This document shows, one piece after another, positions 36,358 through 45,624 of a stretch of 64,000 nucleotides of DNA. The stretch comes from Geomonas propionica (GTDB lineage Bacteria > Desulfobacterota > Desulfuromonadia > Geobacterales > Geobacteraceae). The notes beneath the pieces were generated by a model. It ran no database searches, was not told the DNA's origin, and saw only the letters and a program-made list of their open reading frames with translations. The position numbers and the translations under genes were made by a program. The DNA lies in NCBI RefSeq assembly GCF_016458235.1, contig NZ_JAEMHK010000001.1:372001-436000 (forward strand), written 5' to 3'. Every line of letters begins with the position of its first letter. The first letter of the stretch is position 1.

Positions 36358-37641
36358 TTACAGCGACTTGAAGCACTTGGCCGCGGCGGCGATGGTCTTC
36401 TCGAGATCCTTCTCGGTGTGGGACGCGCCCACGAAAGCGGTCTCGAACTGCGAGCAGGCGAGGTAGACACCTTCCTCGAGCATGCCGCGGAAGTAGGTGG
36501 CGAAGGCCTTGGTGTCGCACTTGGCGGCGCTGTCCCAGTTGTACACCGGCTCCTTGGAGAAGAAGCCGCAGAACATGGAGCCGACGCGGGTGGAGTAGAG
36601 CGGGAAGCCGGCGTCCTTGGCGGCCTTGGTGATACCCTCGGCCACGAACTTGCTTTTCTCTTCCAGCTTCTCATAGAAGCCCGGCTCCTGCAGCAGTTTC
36701 AGGGTCTCGATGCCGGCGGTCATGGCCAGCGGGTTGCCGGAGAGGGTGCCCGCCTGGTAGACGCCGCCCGCCGGGGAGAGCTGGGACATGATTTCCTTCT
36801 TGCCGCCGAAGGCGCCCACCGGCAGACCGCCGCCGATGATCTTGCCCAGGGTGGTGAGGTCCGGGGTGATGCCGAAGCGCTCCTGGGCCCCGCCGTAGGC
36901 GACCCTGAAGCCGGACATGACCTCGTCGAAAATGAGCACGATCCCTTCCTCGGTGCAGATCTCCCTCAAACCTTCCAGGAAACCTTCCTGCGGCGGCACG
37001 GTACCCATGTTGCCGGCCACCGGCTCGACGATGACGCAGGCGATGGTCCCCTTGTTGGCGGCCACCAGCACGCGCACCGAGTCGAGGTCGTTGTAGGTCG
37101 CGGTCAGGGTGTGCTTGGCGACGTCGGCCGGTACGCCCGGGGAGTCGGGCACGCCGAAGGTGGCCAGACCCGAGCCCGCCTTGACCAGCAGGGAGTCGGA
37201 GTGGCCGTGGTAGCAGCCGGAGAACTTCAGGATGTTGTCACGCCCGGTGTAGCCGCGGGAAAGGCGGATCGCGCTCATGGTCGCCTCGGTCCCGGAGCTA
37301 ACCATGCGTACCATCTCGATGGAGGGGACCGCCTTGATGACCATCTCGGCCAGGGTGATCTCCAGTTCGGTGGGCGCGCCGAAGGAGGCGCCGCTCTCGA
37401 CGGCCTTCTTGATCGCCTCGACCACCTTCGGGTGGCAGTGACCCACGATCATCGGACCCCAGGAACCCACGTAGTCGATGTAGCCGTTGCCGTCCTCGTC
37501 GAAGATCATGGGGCCGGCAGCGCTCTTTATGAACAGCGGATCGGAGCCTACCGAACGGAAGGCACGCACGGGGGAGTTGACCCCGCCGGGAATAGATTTG
37601 AGCGCCTGCTGAAAGAGTTGCGAGGAACGGCTGTTTTGCAT
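36358..37641 (-). CDS. hemL: Glutamate-1-semialdehyde 2,1-aminomutase
   Basis: 427 residues, standard. Converts glutamate-1-semialdehyde to 5-aminolevulinate in the C5 route to haem, in demand in a cytochrome-rich cell. The PLP lysine is Lys267 ([18 protein letters not shown]). [16 protein letters not shown] and the start [17 protein letters not shown] are family signatures. Monocistronic, divergent from nuo; the shared upstream region carries GTATAC motifs. Confidence 0.97.
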   Translation of the reverse strand: MQNSRSSQLFQQALKSIPGGVNSPVRAFRSVGSDPLFIKSAAGPMIFDEDGNGYIDYVGSWGPMIVGHCHPKVVEAIKKAVESGASFGAPTELEITLAEMVIKAVPSIEMVRMVSSGTEATMSAIRLSRGYTGRDNILKFSGCYHGHSDSLLVKAGSGLATFGVPDSPGVPADVAKHTLTATYNDLDSVRVLVAANKGTIACVIVEPVAGNMGTVPPQEGFLEGLREICTEEGIVLIFDEVMSGFRVAYGGAQERFGITPDLTTLGKIIGGGLPVGAFGGKKEIMSQLSPAGGVYQAGTLSGNPLAMTAGIETLKLLQEPGFYEKLEEKSKFVAEGITKAAKDAGFPLYSTRVGSMFCGFFSKEPVYNWDSAAKCDTKAFATYFRGMLEEGVYLACSQFETAFVGASHTEKDLEKTIAAAAKCFKSL

Positions 37642-37735
37642 GACTGGGTTCTCCTAACTGGCTGGAAATTATTAACTATCGGGCTCTCTGGTAGCATAGC
37701 CTCGGATAATCTGTCAAGAATTAAAAAATTTTCTC

Positions 37736-37741
37736 GTATAC
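37736..37741. promoter_or_regulatory. GTATAC motif near hemL
   Basis: GTATAC 95 bp upstream of the hemL start, within an AT-rich patch likely to hold the hemL promoter. Confidence 0.4.
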
Positions 37742-37807
37742 GGCCGAAGGGGGTGGGAGGGGCGTCAGCGGGGGGAAGGCCTAAGGGTGTAATACAATTT
37801 ACGAAAA

Positions 37808-37813
37808 GTATAC
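37808..37813. promoter_or_regulatory. GTATAC motif upstream of the nuo -35
   Basis: GTATAC followed by GTC, 43 bp upstream of the nuo -35 box; the same nine bases occur at 7749 upstream of atpX. Confidence 0.45.
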
Positions 37814-37855
37814 GTCGTTCTGTTTTCGCTTCGGAGAAAAATGGATAATTTCTGC

Positions 37856-37884
37856 TTGACAAAGATGGTGAAATGAAATAATTT
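37856..37884 (+). promoter_or_regulatory. Sigma70 promoter of the nuo operon
   Basis: TTGACA (37856-37861) and TAATTT (37879-37884) are separated by 17 bp. A tandem GTATAC operator lies just downstream of the predicted start point. Confidence 0.6.
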
Positions 37885-37898
37885 TCGGTCGCAATGTT

Positions 37899-37911
37899 GT
37901 ATACAGTATAC
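37899..37911. promoter_or_regulatory. Tandem GTATAC motif at the nuo start point
   Basis: GTATACAGTATAC, two hexamers one base apart and itself a perfect palindrome, at about +8 to +20 of the predicted nuo transcript. The strongest operator candidate of the set. Confidence 0.55.
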
Positions 37912-37977
37912 TTTTTCGAATGCGCAGCGCTTGCTAACTGTTGGAAGCAGCGGGGCTAGTTGGTCGAGAAGCGTGCA

Positions 37978-37983
37978 GTATAC
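37978..37983. promoter_or_regulatory. GTATAC motif in the nuo leader
   Basis: GTATAC 62 bp before the nuoA start codon. Confidence 0.4.
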
Positions 37984-38044
37984 GGCATTTCCGCGTGTTT
38001 GGAAAGAAATTAACAACAAACCTGGTGGTACGGGAGGATAAGGG

Positions 38045-38401
38045 ATGCTTGGTGCATATCTGCCAATCTTGGTGCTGGTCGTCATAGCGTGCTTGTTCGG
38101 TCTGGGGTCGGTGGTTTTCTCATCGCTCATCGGCCAGAAGAAGCCGTCTCAGGTAAAGCTTGCACCTTACGAGTGCGGTTGCGAGCCGGTGGGCAGCGCA
38201 CGCGAGCGCTTCTCGATCAAGTTCTACATGGTCGCGATGCTCTTCATCCTGTTTGATATCGAGGCTGTCTTCTTGTACCCCTGGGCGGTCCTCTTCAAGC
38301 GCCTGGGCATGTTCGGCCTGGTCGAGATGGGTCTCTTCATCGTCATACTCTTCGTAGGTTACATCTACGTTTGGAAAAAAGGAGCACTGGAATGGGAGTA
38401 A
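38045..38401 (+). CDS. nuoA: NADH-quinone oxidoreductase subunit A
   Basis: 118 residues, three transmembrane helices, with the conserved loop [24 protein letters not shown] and the membrane acidic residues [12 protein letters not shown]. First gene of a complete 14-gene complex I operon. ATG at 38045 preceded by GGGAGGATAAGG. Overlaps nuoB by 10 bp. Confidence 0.97.
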   Translation: MLGAYLPILVLVVIACLFGLGSVVFSSLIGQKKPSQVKLAPYECGCEPVGSARERFSIKFYMVAMLFILFDIEAVFLYPWAVLFKRLGMFGLVEMGLFIVILFVGYIYVWKKGALEWE

Positions 38402-38904
38402 ATCAGCCGCTGGGCGACAACATCATCACGACTTCCCTGGACAGCCTGGTTAACTGGGCTCGGAAGTCCTCCATCTGGCCGATGACCTTTGGTCTTGCCT
38501 GCTGCGCGATCGAGATGATGGCGACCGGTGCGGCCAAGCACGACCTGGACCGTTTCGGTATCATCTTCCGCGCCTCCCCGCGCCAGTCCGACTGCATCAT
38601 CATCGCCGGCACCGTGACCAAGAAGATGCTCCCGGTCATCAAGACCGTGTACGAGCAGATGCCGGAACCGAAGTGGGTCGTCGCCATGGGCGCCTGCGCC
38701 TGCTCGGGCGGGATCTTCGACACCTACTCCGTCGTGCAGGGGATTGACGAGGCCCTCCCGGTGGATGTCTACATCCCGGGGTGCCCGCCGCGTCCGGAGG
38801 CCCTTCTCTACGGCCTCATGAAACTCCAGGACAAGATCGCCAACGAGAGGAACTCCTTCGGTTCTTCCATCGGCTTGGGCGAAAGACTCGAACCCGCCGC
38901 GTAA
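38392..38904 (+). CDS. nuoB: NADH-quinone oxidoreductase subunit B
   Basis: 170 residues from the ATG at 38392, inside the end of nuoA, with AGGAG upstream. Carries the ligands of cluster N2: the Cys pair in [20 protein letters not shown] and [12 protein letters not shown]2 is the last cluster before quinone. The C-terminal ERLEPAA tail is slightly longer than minimal. Confidence 0.97.
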   Translation: MGVNQPLGDNIITTSLDSLVNWARKSSIWPMTFGLACCAIEMMATGAAKHDLDRFGIIFRASPRQSDCIIIAGTVTKKMLPVIKTVYEQMPEPKWVVAMGACACSGGIFDTYSVVQGIDEALPVDVYIPGCPPRPEALLYGLMKLQDKIANERNSFGSSIGLGERLEPAA

Positions 38905-38937
38905 TCTACAACGACCAAAGGGAAAGGTAAGGCTGAC

Positions 38938-39423
38938 ATGGCAGAAAATAATCGCGCTGTAGTGAAGCTGAAAGAGCGTTTCGCGGATGCCCTGCTCGAA
39001 TACAAGGAGCATCGCGGCGAGGTGACGGTTACCGTGAAGAAGGAGAGCATCCTCGAGGTGCTGAAGTACCTCAGGGACGACCTGCGCTACAACTTCTTGT
39101 CCGACGTTACCGCCGTCGACTATCTGGGTCAGGAGCCGCGTTTCATGGTGGTTTACCACCTCCTCTCCATCCCCAACAAGGACCGCGTCAGGGTCAAGGC
39201 ACCGGTCACCGAGGCGGATTGCTCCATCGACTCCGCCACCGCCCTCTGGAACTCCGCCAACTGGCTGGAGCGCGAGGCATACGACCTGTTCGGCATCAAC
39301 TTCAAGAACCACCCGAACCTGGTGCGCATCTTGATGACCGATGACTGGGTCGGGCACCCGCTCCGGAAGGACTACCCGCTCCAGGGACCCGACCGCGAGC
39401 CGTACAAGGGGCGTCTGTCGTAA
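38938..39423 (+). CDS. nuoC: NADH-quinone oxidoreductase subunit C
   Basis: 161 residues, a separate NuoC not fused to NuoD. The signature WLEREAYDLFGINFKNHPNL and the C-terminal GHPLRKDYPLQG are present. Part of the peripheral arm near the quinone site. Confidence 0.97.
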   Translation: MAENNRAVVKLKERFADALLEYKEHRGEVTVTVKKESILEVLKYLRDDLRYNFLSDVTAVDYLGQEPRFMVVYHLLSIPNKDRVRVKAPVTEADCSIDSATALWNSANWLEREAYDLFGINFKNHPNLVRILMTDDWVGHPLRKDYPLQGPDREPYKGRLS

Positions 39424-39480
39424 GACGGATCCAGTTCGAAACCAGGGACGATTTCCATTTCCAAAAAATAGAGGCGATCA

Positions 39481-40650
39481 ATGGCTAGTGAAATAATGAC
39501 TTTGAACATGGGGCCCCAGCACCCCAGTACCCACGGCGTTCTCAGGCTCGTAGTAGAGCTGGACGGCGAGGTGATACAGAAGATCACCCCTCACATCGGC
39601 TACCTGCACCGGGGCATCGAGAAGCTTGCCGAGCACCGTACCTACCACCAGACCCTGCCCCTCACGGACCGCATGGACTACCTGGCCCCGATGCACAACA
39701 ATCTGGGCTACGTGCTGGCGGTTGAGAAGCTCCTGGGACTCGACGTCCCCGAGCGGGCCAAACTGGTGCGCGTCATCATGGCCGAGCTGACCCGTCTTAA
39801 GAGCCACCTGGTCTGGATCGCCTGCCACGCCCTCGACATCGGCGCCATGACCGTGTTCCTCTACGCCTTCCGCGAGCGCGAACTGGTGATGGACCTCTAC
39901 GAGATGGTCTCCGGCGCCAGGATGACCTCCAACTACTTCCGCGTGGGCGGCCTGTCCCGCGACCTCCCGGCCGGCTTCGAGCAGAAGGTCCAGGAGATCC
40001 TGGACACCTTCCCGGGTCACTTCGACACTTACGAGGGGCTGCTCACCAAGAACACCATCTGGCTGCAGAGGACCATCGGCAACGGCGTCATCTCCGCAGA
40101 AGACGCCATCGACTTCGGCATCTCCGGTCCGGCCCTCAGGGGCTCCGGCGTCGACTTCGACCTCAGGCGCGACCTTCCCTACTCCGGCTACGAAGAGTTC
40201 GACTTCAAAGTACCGGTCGGCGAGAACTGCGACACCTTCGACCGCTACAAGGTCCGTCTGGTCGAGATGCGCGAGTCCGTGAAGATCATCGACCAGGCCC
40301 TGAAGCGGCTGAAGCCCGGACCGATCCTGGCCGACGCGCCGCAGGTCTGCTACCCGCCCAAGGAGAGCGTCTACAACTCCATCGAGGGCCTGATCCACCA
40401 CTTCAAGATCGCTTCCGAGGGCTTCCCGGTTCCCGAGGGCGAGGTTTACATGGCAGTCGAGAACCCGAAAGGGGAGCTCGGCTACTACATCGTGTCGGAC
40501 GGCGGCAACATGCCGTACCGCATGAGGGTCCGCCCGCCGTCATTCGTGAACCTGGGCGCCATCGAGAAGATGGCCAAGGGCTCCATGCTGGCCGACCTCG
40601 TTGCCGTCATCGGAACGCTGGACATCGTACTTGGCGAAATCGACCGTTAG
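39481..40650 (+). CDS. nuoD: NADH-quinone oxidoreductase subunit D
   Basis: 389 residues. MNMGPQHPSTHGVLRL-type N-terminus with GYLHRGIEKLAEHRTYHQ, and the C-terminal DIVLGEIDR typical of the 49-kDa subunit. Forms the quinone pocket with NuoB. ATG at 39481 after GAGGCGATCA. Confidence 0.98.
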   Translation: MASEIMTLNMGPQHPSTHGVLRLVVELDGEVIQKITPHIGYLHRGIEKLAEHRTYHQTLPLTDRMDYLAPMHNNLGYVLAVEKLLGLDVPERAKLVRVIMAELTRLKSHLVWIACHALDIGAMTVFLYAFRERELVMDLYEMVSGARMTSNYFRVGGLSRDLPAGFEQKVQEILDTFPGHFDTYEGLLTKNTIWLQRTIGNGVISAEDAIDFGISGPALRGSGVDFDLRRDLPYSGYEEFDFKVPVGENCDTFDRYKVRLVEMRESVKIIDQALKRLKPGPILADAPQVCYPPKESVYNSIEGLIHHFKIASEGFPVPEGEVYMAVENPKGELGYYIVSDGGNMPYRMRVRPPSFVNLGAIEKMAKGSMLADLVAVIGTLDIVLGEIDR

Positions 40651-40680
40651 TTTAATCAACAAGTAAAGGAGATGGGGTAA

Positions 40681-41187
40681 ATGTCTAACGCTCCAGCCGA
40701 AGAAATTCCGGCCGAAGAAATCGATTTAACCGAGGCCAACCAGATCATCGACAAGTACCTGACACTGCCGGGCAACCTCATGCCGGTCCTGCAGGGTATC
40801 CAGGACGCCTACGGGTTCGTCCCGAAACCGACCATCGACCTGGTCGCCGAGCGCCTGAACGTCTACCCGAGCCAGATCTACGGCGTGCTCACCTTCTACG
40901 CCCAGTTCCACCTGAAGCCGCGCGGCAAGTTCATCATCAGGGTCTGCGTCGGTACCGCCTGCCACGTGCAGGGGGCGGAGCGCATCACCGAGACCTTCTT
41001 CGGACGCCTCGGCATCGGGCACGCGGAGACCAGCGAGGACCTGCGCTACACCTTCGAGAAGGTGGCCTGCCTGGGCGCCTGTGGTATGGCTCCTTTGGCC
41101 ATGGTGAACGACGACACCTACGGCAAGATGACGGTCCAGAAAGTGGACGAGATCATTGAAACCTACAACGCACGGCCGATGAAGTAG
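40681..41187 (+). CDS. nuoE: NADH-quinone oxidoreductase subunit E
   Basis: 168 residues. Thioredoxin-like [2Fe-2S] domain with all four ligands: CVGTACHVQGAE and CLGACGMAPLAMV. Short acidic N-terminal extension. Carries cluster N1a beside NuoF. Confidence 0.97.
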   Translation: MSNAPAEEIPAEEIDLTEANQIIDKYLTLPGNLMPVLQGIQDAYGFVPKPTIDLVAERLNVYPSQIYGVLTFYAQFHLKPRGKFIIRVCVGTACHVQGAERITETFFGRLGIGHAETSEDLRYTFEKVACLGACGMAPLAMVNDDTYGKMTVQKVDEIIETYNARPMK

Positions 41188-41223
41188 CCGAGACGTCAAT
41201 TTCTCAGCAGGGGACCTTTTGTC

Positions 41224-43005
41224 ATGAGCGATAACGCAGGAATCAAAATACTTATCTGTCAGGGTACCGGCGGTATCTCGGCCGGCGCCAAGCAGGTCGA
41301 GGCCGAGTTCACCAGGCTGATCGCCGAGAAGGGGATCGTAGCCCAGGTCGGCAAGCGCTGCGACGTCGTCAAAACCGGCTGCCGCGGCCTGTGCGCCAAC
41401 GACGTGCTCGTCGACGTCATCACCCCTGAACTGGGCCGGATCACCTACGACTTCGTGGTACCCGAGGACGTAGCTGCCATCCTCGACCAGCACATCGTCG
41501 GCAACGAAGTCATCGAGAAGAAGAAGGCCAAGGCCTACTACAACACCTTCGTCGATCAGCAGATGCGCGTGGTCATGACCGGCTGCGGCCAGATCGACCC
41601 CGAGCGCCTGGACGCCTACCTCGAAGAGGACGGCTTCAAGGCCATCGAGAAGTGCATCAAGGAGATGAAGCCGGCCGAGGTCGTCGACGAGGTCAAGAAG
41701 TCGGGCCTGCGTGGCCGTGGGGGCGGGGGCTTCCCGACCGGCATGAAGTGGAGCTTCTGCGCCGCTTCCCCGGGCAACCACAAATACCTTATCTGCAACG
41801 CCGACGAGGGCGACCCGGGCGCGTTCATGGACCGCTCCATCCTCGAAGGCGACCCGTACTGCGTCATCGAGGGTATGATGATCGCGGCCTACGCCATCGG
41901 CTGTGACGCAGGCTACGTCTACGTCCGCGCCGAGTACCCGCTGGCCATCGACCGTCTCCAGAAGGCGCTCGACACCTGCTACGAGAAAGGGTACCTGGGC
42001 AAGAACATCCAGGGTTGGGGCTTCGACTTCGACATGAGGATCAAGAAGGGCGCCGGCGCCTTCGTCTGCGGCGAAGAAACGGCACTCATGGCCTCCATCG
42101 AGGGCGAGCGCGGCATGCCGCGTCCCCGTCCGCCGTTCCCGGCGGTCAAGGGCCTCTGGGGCTTCCCGACCAACATCAACAACGTCGAGACCTTCGCCAA
42201 CGTACGCCACATCATCAACAAGGGCTCCGAGTGGTACGCGTCCTTGGGCACCGACACCACCAAGGGGACCAAGATCTTCGCGGTCACCGGTAAGGTGAAG
42301 CACACCGGTCTGGTCGAGGTTCCGGCCGGTATGTCCGTGCGCGACGTTATCTACCAGGTCTGCGGCGGCATCGCCAACAACCGCAAGTTCAAAGCGGTCC
42401 AGGCCGGCGGCCCCTCCGGCGGCTGCATCCCGGCCGAGGTGCTCGACACCCCGGTCGACTACGACTCGCTGATCAAGGCGGGCGCCATGATGGGCTCCGG
42501 CGGTCTGGTCGTCATGGACGAGACCACCTGCATGGTCGACGTGGCCCGCTTCTTCCTCTCCTTCACCAAGATGGAGTCCTGCGGCAAGTGCGTTCCCTGC
42601 CGTATCGGCCTGAAGGCGATGCTCGACATCCTCGAGCGCATCACCGAAGGTCGCGGCGAGATGGCCGACATCGACACCCTGCTGGAAATGGGCGCCACCA
42701 TCAAGAAAGCGTCCCTGTGCGGTCTGGGCCAGACGGCCCCGAACCCGATCCTCTCCACCGTGAAGTACTTCCGTCACGAGTACGAGGCGCACATCCAGGA
42801 CAAGCGCTGCCCCTCCAACTCCTGCAAGGAACTGCTCCTTTGGCAGGTGGTCCCCGAGAAGTGCGTCAAGTGCGGCGCGTGCCTCAGGGCCTGCCCGTCC
42901 AACGCGATCAAGTGGGAGAAGGGCGAGGTCGCCGAGCTGATCAAGGAAAACTGCACCAAGTGCAAGTCCTGCTACGACGCCTGCCGCTTCATGGCCATTG
43001 AGTAA
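41224..43005 (+). CDS. nuoF: NuoF with extra N- and C-terminal iron-sulfur domains (HydB-like)
   Basis: 593 residues against about 430 for a standard NuoF. The NADH/FMN core is complete (GLRGRGGGGFPTGMKW, NADEGDPGAFMDR) and the N3 ligands include Cys453, Cys456 and Cys459 (ESCGKCVPCRIG) plus SLCGLGQ. The N-terminal 100 residues form a thioredoxin-like [2Fe-2S]-type domain, but the first pair reads C-x-G-T-G-G rather than C-x-G-T-x-C, so one usual ligand is missing; Cys12, Cys46, Cys53 and Cys57 are present. A C-terminal two-cluster ferredoxin (from residue 547; CVKCGACLRACP and CTKCKSCYDACR) follows. This layout is that of HydB/HndC subunits of soluble hydrogenases. Diaphorase of complex I. 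Confidence 0.95.
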   Translation: MSDNAGIKILICQGTGGISAGAKQVEAEFTRLIAEKGIVAQVGKRCDVVKTGCRGLCANDVLVDVITPELGRITYDFVVPEDVAAILDQHIVGNEVIEKKKAKAYYNTFVDQQMRVVMTGCGQIDPERLDAYLEEDGFKAIEKCIKEMKPAEVVDEVKKSGLRGRGGGGFPTGMKWSFCAASPGNHKYLICNADEGDPGAFMDRSILEGDPYCVIEGMMIAAYAIGCDAGYVYVRAEYPLAIDRLQKALDTCYEKGYLGKNIQGWGFDFDMRIKKGAGAFVCGEETALMASIEGERGMPRPRPPFPAVKGLWGFPTNINNVETFANVRHIINKGSEWYASLGTDTTKGTKIFAVTGKVKHTGLVEVPAGMSVRDVIYQVCGGIANNRKFKAVQAGGPSGGCIPAEVLDTPVDYDSLIKAGAMMGSGGLVVMDETTCMVDVARFFLSFTKMESCGKCVPCRIGLKAMLDILERITEGRGEMADIDTLLEMGATIKKASLCGLGQTAPNPILSTVKYFRHEYEAHIQDKRCPSNSCKELLLWQVVPEKCVKCGACLRACPSNAIKWEKGEVAELIKENCTKCKSCYDACRFMAIE

Positions 43006-43012
43006 CAATGAC

Positions 43013-43085
43013 AGTTCTAAGTTCTACGTTCTATGTTCTAGGTTAAGCCTCTGAACGTAGAACGTAGAACACAGAACGTAGAACC
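43013..43085. repeat. 7-bp repeat array with both orientations, copy 3
   Basis: Units GTTCTAA, GTTCTAC, GTTCTAT, GTTCTAG on the left face AACGTAG, AACGTAG, AACACAG, AACGTAG on the right. It lies between nuoF and nuoG inside the operon and can fold as an RNA hairpin. Confidence 0.78.
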
Positions 43086-43117
43086 AGATTTATGACTCCG
43101 GGGAGACAGAGGTCGAG

Positions 43118-45583
43118 ATGGTAAATCTTACGATAGACGGAAAACAGGTTGCGGTAGAAAAGGACGCCACCATTTACGACGCCGCCAAGGCTTGTGGCAT
43201 CAAGATACCGATCCTTTGCCACGACAAGAAGCTGCATCCGTTCGGCGGCTGCCGTATGTGCCTGGTCGAGGTTGAGCAGATGAAGGGGCGCTTGATCCCC
43301 TCCTGCACCACCCCGGTCACCGAAGGGATGATCGTGCAGACCACCACCGACGAGATCGTCAAGGCCAGGAAACTGGTGCTGGAGCTGTTGCTCCTCAAGC
43401 ACCCGATCGACTGCCCTGTCTGCGACGCCGCCGGCGACTGCGACCTGCAGAACCTCACCTATGAGTACAAGGTGAACATGAACCGGTTCGTGGACGAGAA
43501 GTTCAACCACGAGATCGACTACGAGAACCCGCTCATCGAGCGCGACATGAACCGCTGCATCCACTGCGGCAAGTGCGCGAGGATCTGCGACGAGATCGTA
43601 AGCTACGGCGCCTACACCTTCATCAACCGCGGCATCGAGGCGAAGATGGGTACCGAGTTCGACGGCCCGCTCAACTGCGAGTTCTGCGGCTCCTGCGTCT
43701 CGGTCTGCCCGGTCGGCGCGCTCAACTCCCGCCCCTTCAAGTTCAAGGCCCGCTGGTGGGCGCTGCAGAAGACCAAGAGCGTCTGCTCCTACTGCGGCAC
43801 CGGCTGCCAGCTGACCCTGGGTTCCAAGGACGGCAAGGTGCTCACCACCATCTACGACGAGAACCAGGGCTTCCATAACGGCCAGCTCTGCACCCGCGGC
43901 CGCTTCGGCTACCAGTTCGTCAACTCCGAGAAGCGCCTCACCGCGCCGCTCATCCGCAAAAACGGCAAGCTCCAGGAAGCGACCTGGGAAGAGGCCCTGG
44001 CTGAAGTGACCTCCAGGCTCTCCGCCGGCAAGAGCGACCCGGCTTCGGTCGCCGCCCTCGCCACGCCGCGCCTGACCAACGAGGAGCTCTTCCTGTTCGA
44101 GAAGCTCTTCCGCGGCACCGTCGGCACCGACAACATCGACCACTCCGCCGGCTACGCCCACGAGGCGCTGACCAAGGGCGCCAAGGCCTCCTTCGGGGTG
44201 ACCGCATCCCCGGCCGAGATCGCCGACGTGCAGAAGTCCAATCTCCTCCTGGTGGTGAAGAGCGACGCCTACGAGACCCATCCGGTCATCGGCTTCGAGA
44301 TCAACCTCGGCGTGAAGAGGAAAGGGATCGCACTCAGGATCGTCTCCGACAAGAAAGGGAAACTGACCCGCCTGCCGGGTGCCAAGACCACCGTCCACGC
44401 ACCGGGGAGCGAAATCGCCCTCTTCAACGCACTCTGCAAGTCGGTCATCGACCAGGGCCTCGCCGCTGAAGGCGTCGCCGGCCTCGATGCACTGAAGGCC
44501 GCCGTTGCCGACGCAACCGCCGAGAAGGCGGGGGTAACCGCGGAAGAGATCGCCGCCATCGCCAAGGACTTCGCCTCGGCGGAGAAGGCGCTCATCATCC
44601 TCCCCATCGGCCAGGGCTACCCCGGCCACAACGCGGCGCTTGCCAACGCGGCAGCGAACCTCGCCATCCTCACCGGCCAGGTCGGCAAGGAAGGCGCGGG
44701 CCTCCTGATCATGAGCGAGAAGAACAACAGCCAGGGTGCCGTCGACATGGGCATCTACCCGAAAGGGACCGGCCTCAACGCACAGGCGATCATCGACGGT
44801 TGCGCCAACGGCAACGTGAAGACCCTGTTCGTCGCCGGCGAGAACCCGGTGGTTTCCTACCCGAACCGCGCCAAGGTTGAAAAGGCGCTCGAAAACGTCG
44901 AGTTCATGGTGGTCTCCGAACTGTTCCTGACCGAGACCGCGGCCATGGCCGACGTGGTCCTCCCCGCCTGCTCCTTCGCCGAGAAGAGCGGCACCTTCAC
45001 GAGCCTGGGCCGCAGGGTCCAGAACGTGAGGAAGGCGATCCCCGCAGTGGGTCTTGCCAAGAGCGACTTCGACATCCTGAACGCGCTTTCCCAGGCTCTG
45101 GGCGGCGCACGCTACAACAACCAGGGCGAGGTCTTTACCGAGATCGCCGCCAACGTCCCGGCCTACAAGGGTCTCACCCAGGCGGGCCTGAAGGACGAAG
45201 GCGCCGTCTACCCGGTGACGCTCGCAGCCAAGCTGGTCCCGGCAGCGGCGAAAGCCTCTGCACCGGCCGCCGGCAAGCTGGCTCTGGTTACCGGCAGCGC
45301 GCTTTACCACTGCGGCACCATGAGCCGCTTCGGCGAAGGCCCGATGTACGTCTGCCCGGACGCCTACGCCGAGCTGAACGTGGCCGACGCCGCGGCCCTG
45401 AAGGTCGCCGAGGGCGACCAGGTCACCGTTACCTCCGGTACCGGCGCGGTGCAGGTTGCCGCCAAGGTCGGTAAAAGGGTGCCCCAGGGCGTGGTCTTCT
45501 CTCCGTACCACTTCGGTGAGGGGAGCGTCAACACCATCACCGACGGTTCGGAAGTAACCTACGTCACCGTCGCGAAGAAATAA
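43118..45583 (+). CDS. nuoG: NADH-quinone oxidoreductase subunit G
   Basis: 821 residues. The N-terminal [2Fe-2S] domain (ILCHDKKLHPFGGCRMC), a His-Cys3 4Fe-4S motif (HPIDCPVCDAAGDC), two 4Fe-4S motifs (CIHCGKCARICDE and CEFCGSCVSVCPVGA) and a further CSYCGTGCQL cluster are followed by a molybdopterin-oxidoreductase-like domain without evident cofactor role in complex I. The C-terminal domain ends in GEGSVNTITDGSEVTYVTVAKK. It carries electrons from NuoF toward NuoI. 112-bp gap from nuoF contains a repeat array. Confidence 0.96.
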   Translation: MVNLTIDGKQVAVEKDATIYDAAKACGIKIPILCHDKKLHPFGGCRMCLVEVEQMKGRLIPSCTTPVTEGMIVQTTTDEIVKARKLVLELLLLKHPIDCPVCDAAGDCDLQNLTYEYKVNMNRFVDEKFNHEIDYENPLIERDMNRCIHCGKCARICDEIVSYGAYTFINRGIEAKMGTEFDGPLNCEFCGSCVSVCPVGALNSRPFKFKARWWALQKTKSVCSYCGTGCQLTLGSKDGKVLTTIYDENQGFHNGQLCTRGRFGYQFVNSEKRLTAPLIRKNGKLQEATWEEALAEVTSRLSAGKSDPASVAALATPRLTNEELFLFEKLFRGTVGTDNIDHSAGYAHEALTKGAKASFGVTASPAEIADVQKSNLLLVVKSDAYETHPVIGFEINLGVKRKGIALRIVSDKKGKLTRLPGAKTTVHAPGSEIALFNALCKSVIDQGLAAEGVAGLDALKAAVADATAEKAGVTAEEIAAIAKDFASAEKALIILPIGQGYPGHNAALANAAANLAILTGQVGKEGAGLLIMSEKNNSQGAVDMGIYPKGTGLNAQAIIDGCANGNVKTLFVAGENPVVSYPNRAKVEKALENVEFMVVSELFLTETAAMADVVLPACSFAEKSGTFTSLGRRVQNVRKAIPAVGLAKSDFDILNALSQALGGARYNNQGEVFTEIAANVPAYKGLTQAGLKDEGAVYPVTLAAKLVPAAAKASAPAAGKLALVTGSALYHCGTMSRFGEGPMYVCPDAYAELNVADAAALKVAEGDQVTVTSGTGAVQVAAKVGKRVPQGVVFSPYHFGEGSVNTITDGSEVTYVTVAKK

Positions 45584-45624
45584 CTGACAGCTAGAAAATC
45601 TACACAAGAGGGGAAGACTATCAG

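Larger units (their letters stand above)
37642..38044. other. 403-bp divergent control region between hemL and nuoA
   Basis: No gene. AT-rich patches alternate with GC-rich ones. Five GTATAC motifs (37736, 37808, 37899, 37906, 37978) and a sigma70 promoter for nuo are present. Confidence 0.65.

Noticed and set aside
43013..43085. Short regular repeats considered as a CRISPR array
   Set aside because: Units are 7 bp with no spacers and occur in both orientations; no cas genes are present.
40726..45607. Very long open frames on the minus strand opposite nuoE-nuoG (about 760 and 854 codons)
   Set aside because: They are exact antisense shadows of well-conserved nuo genes in high-GC DNA. Their products are low-complexity and match no family.
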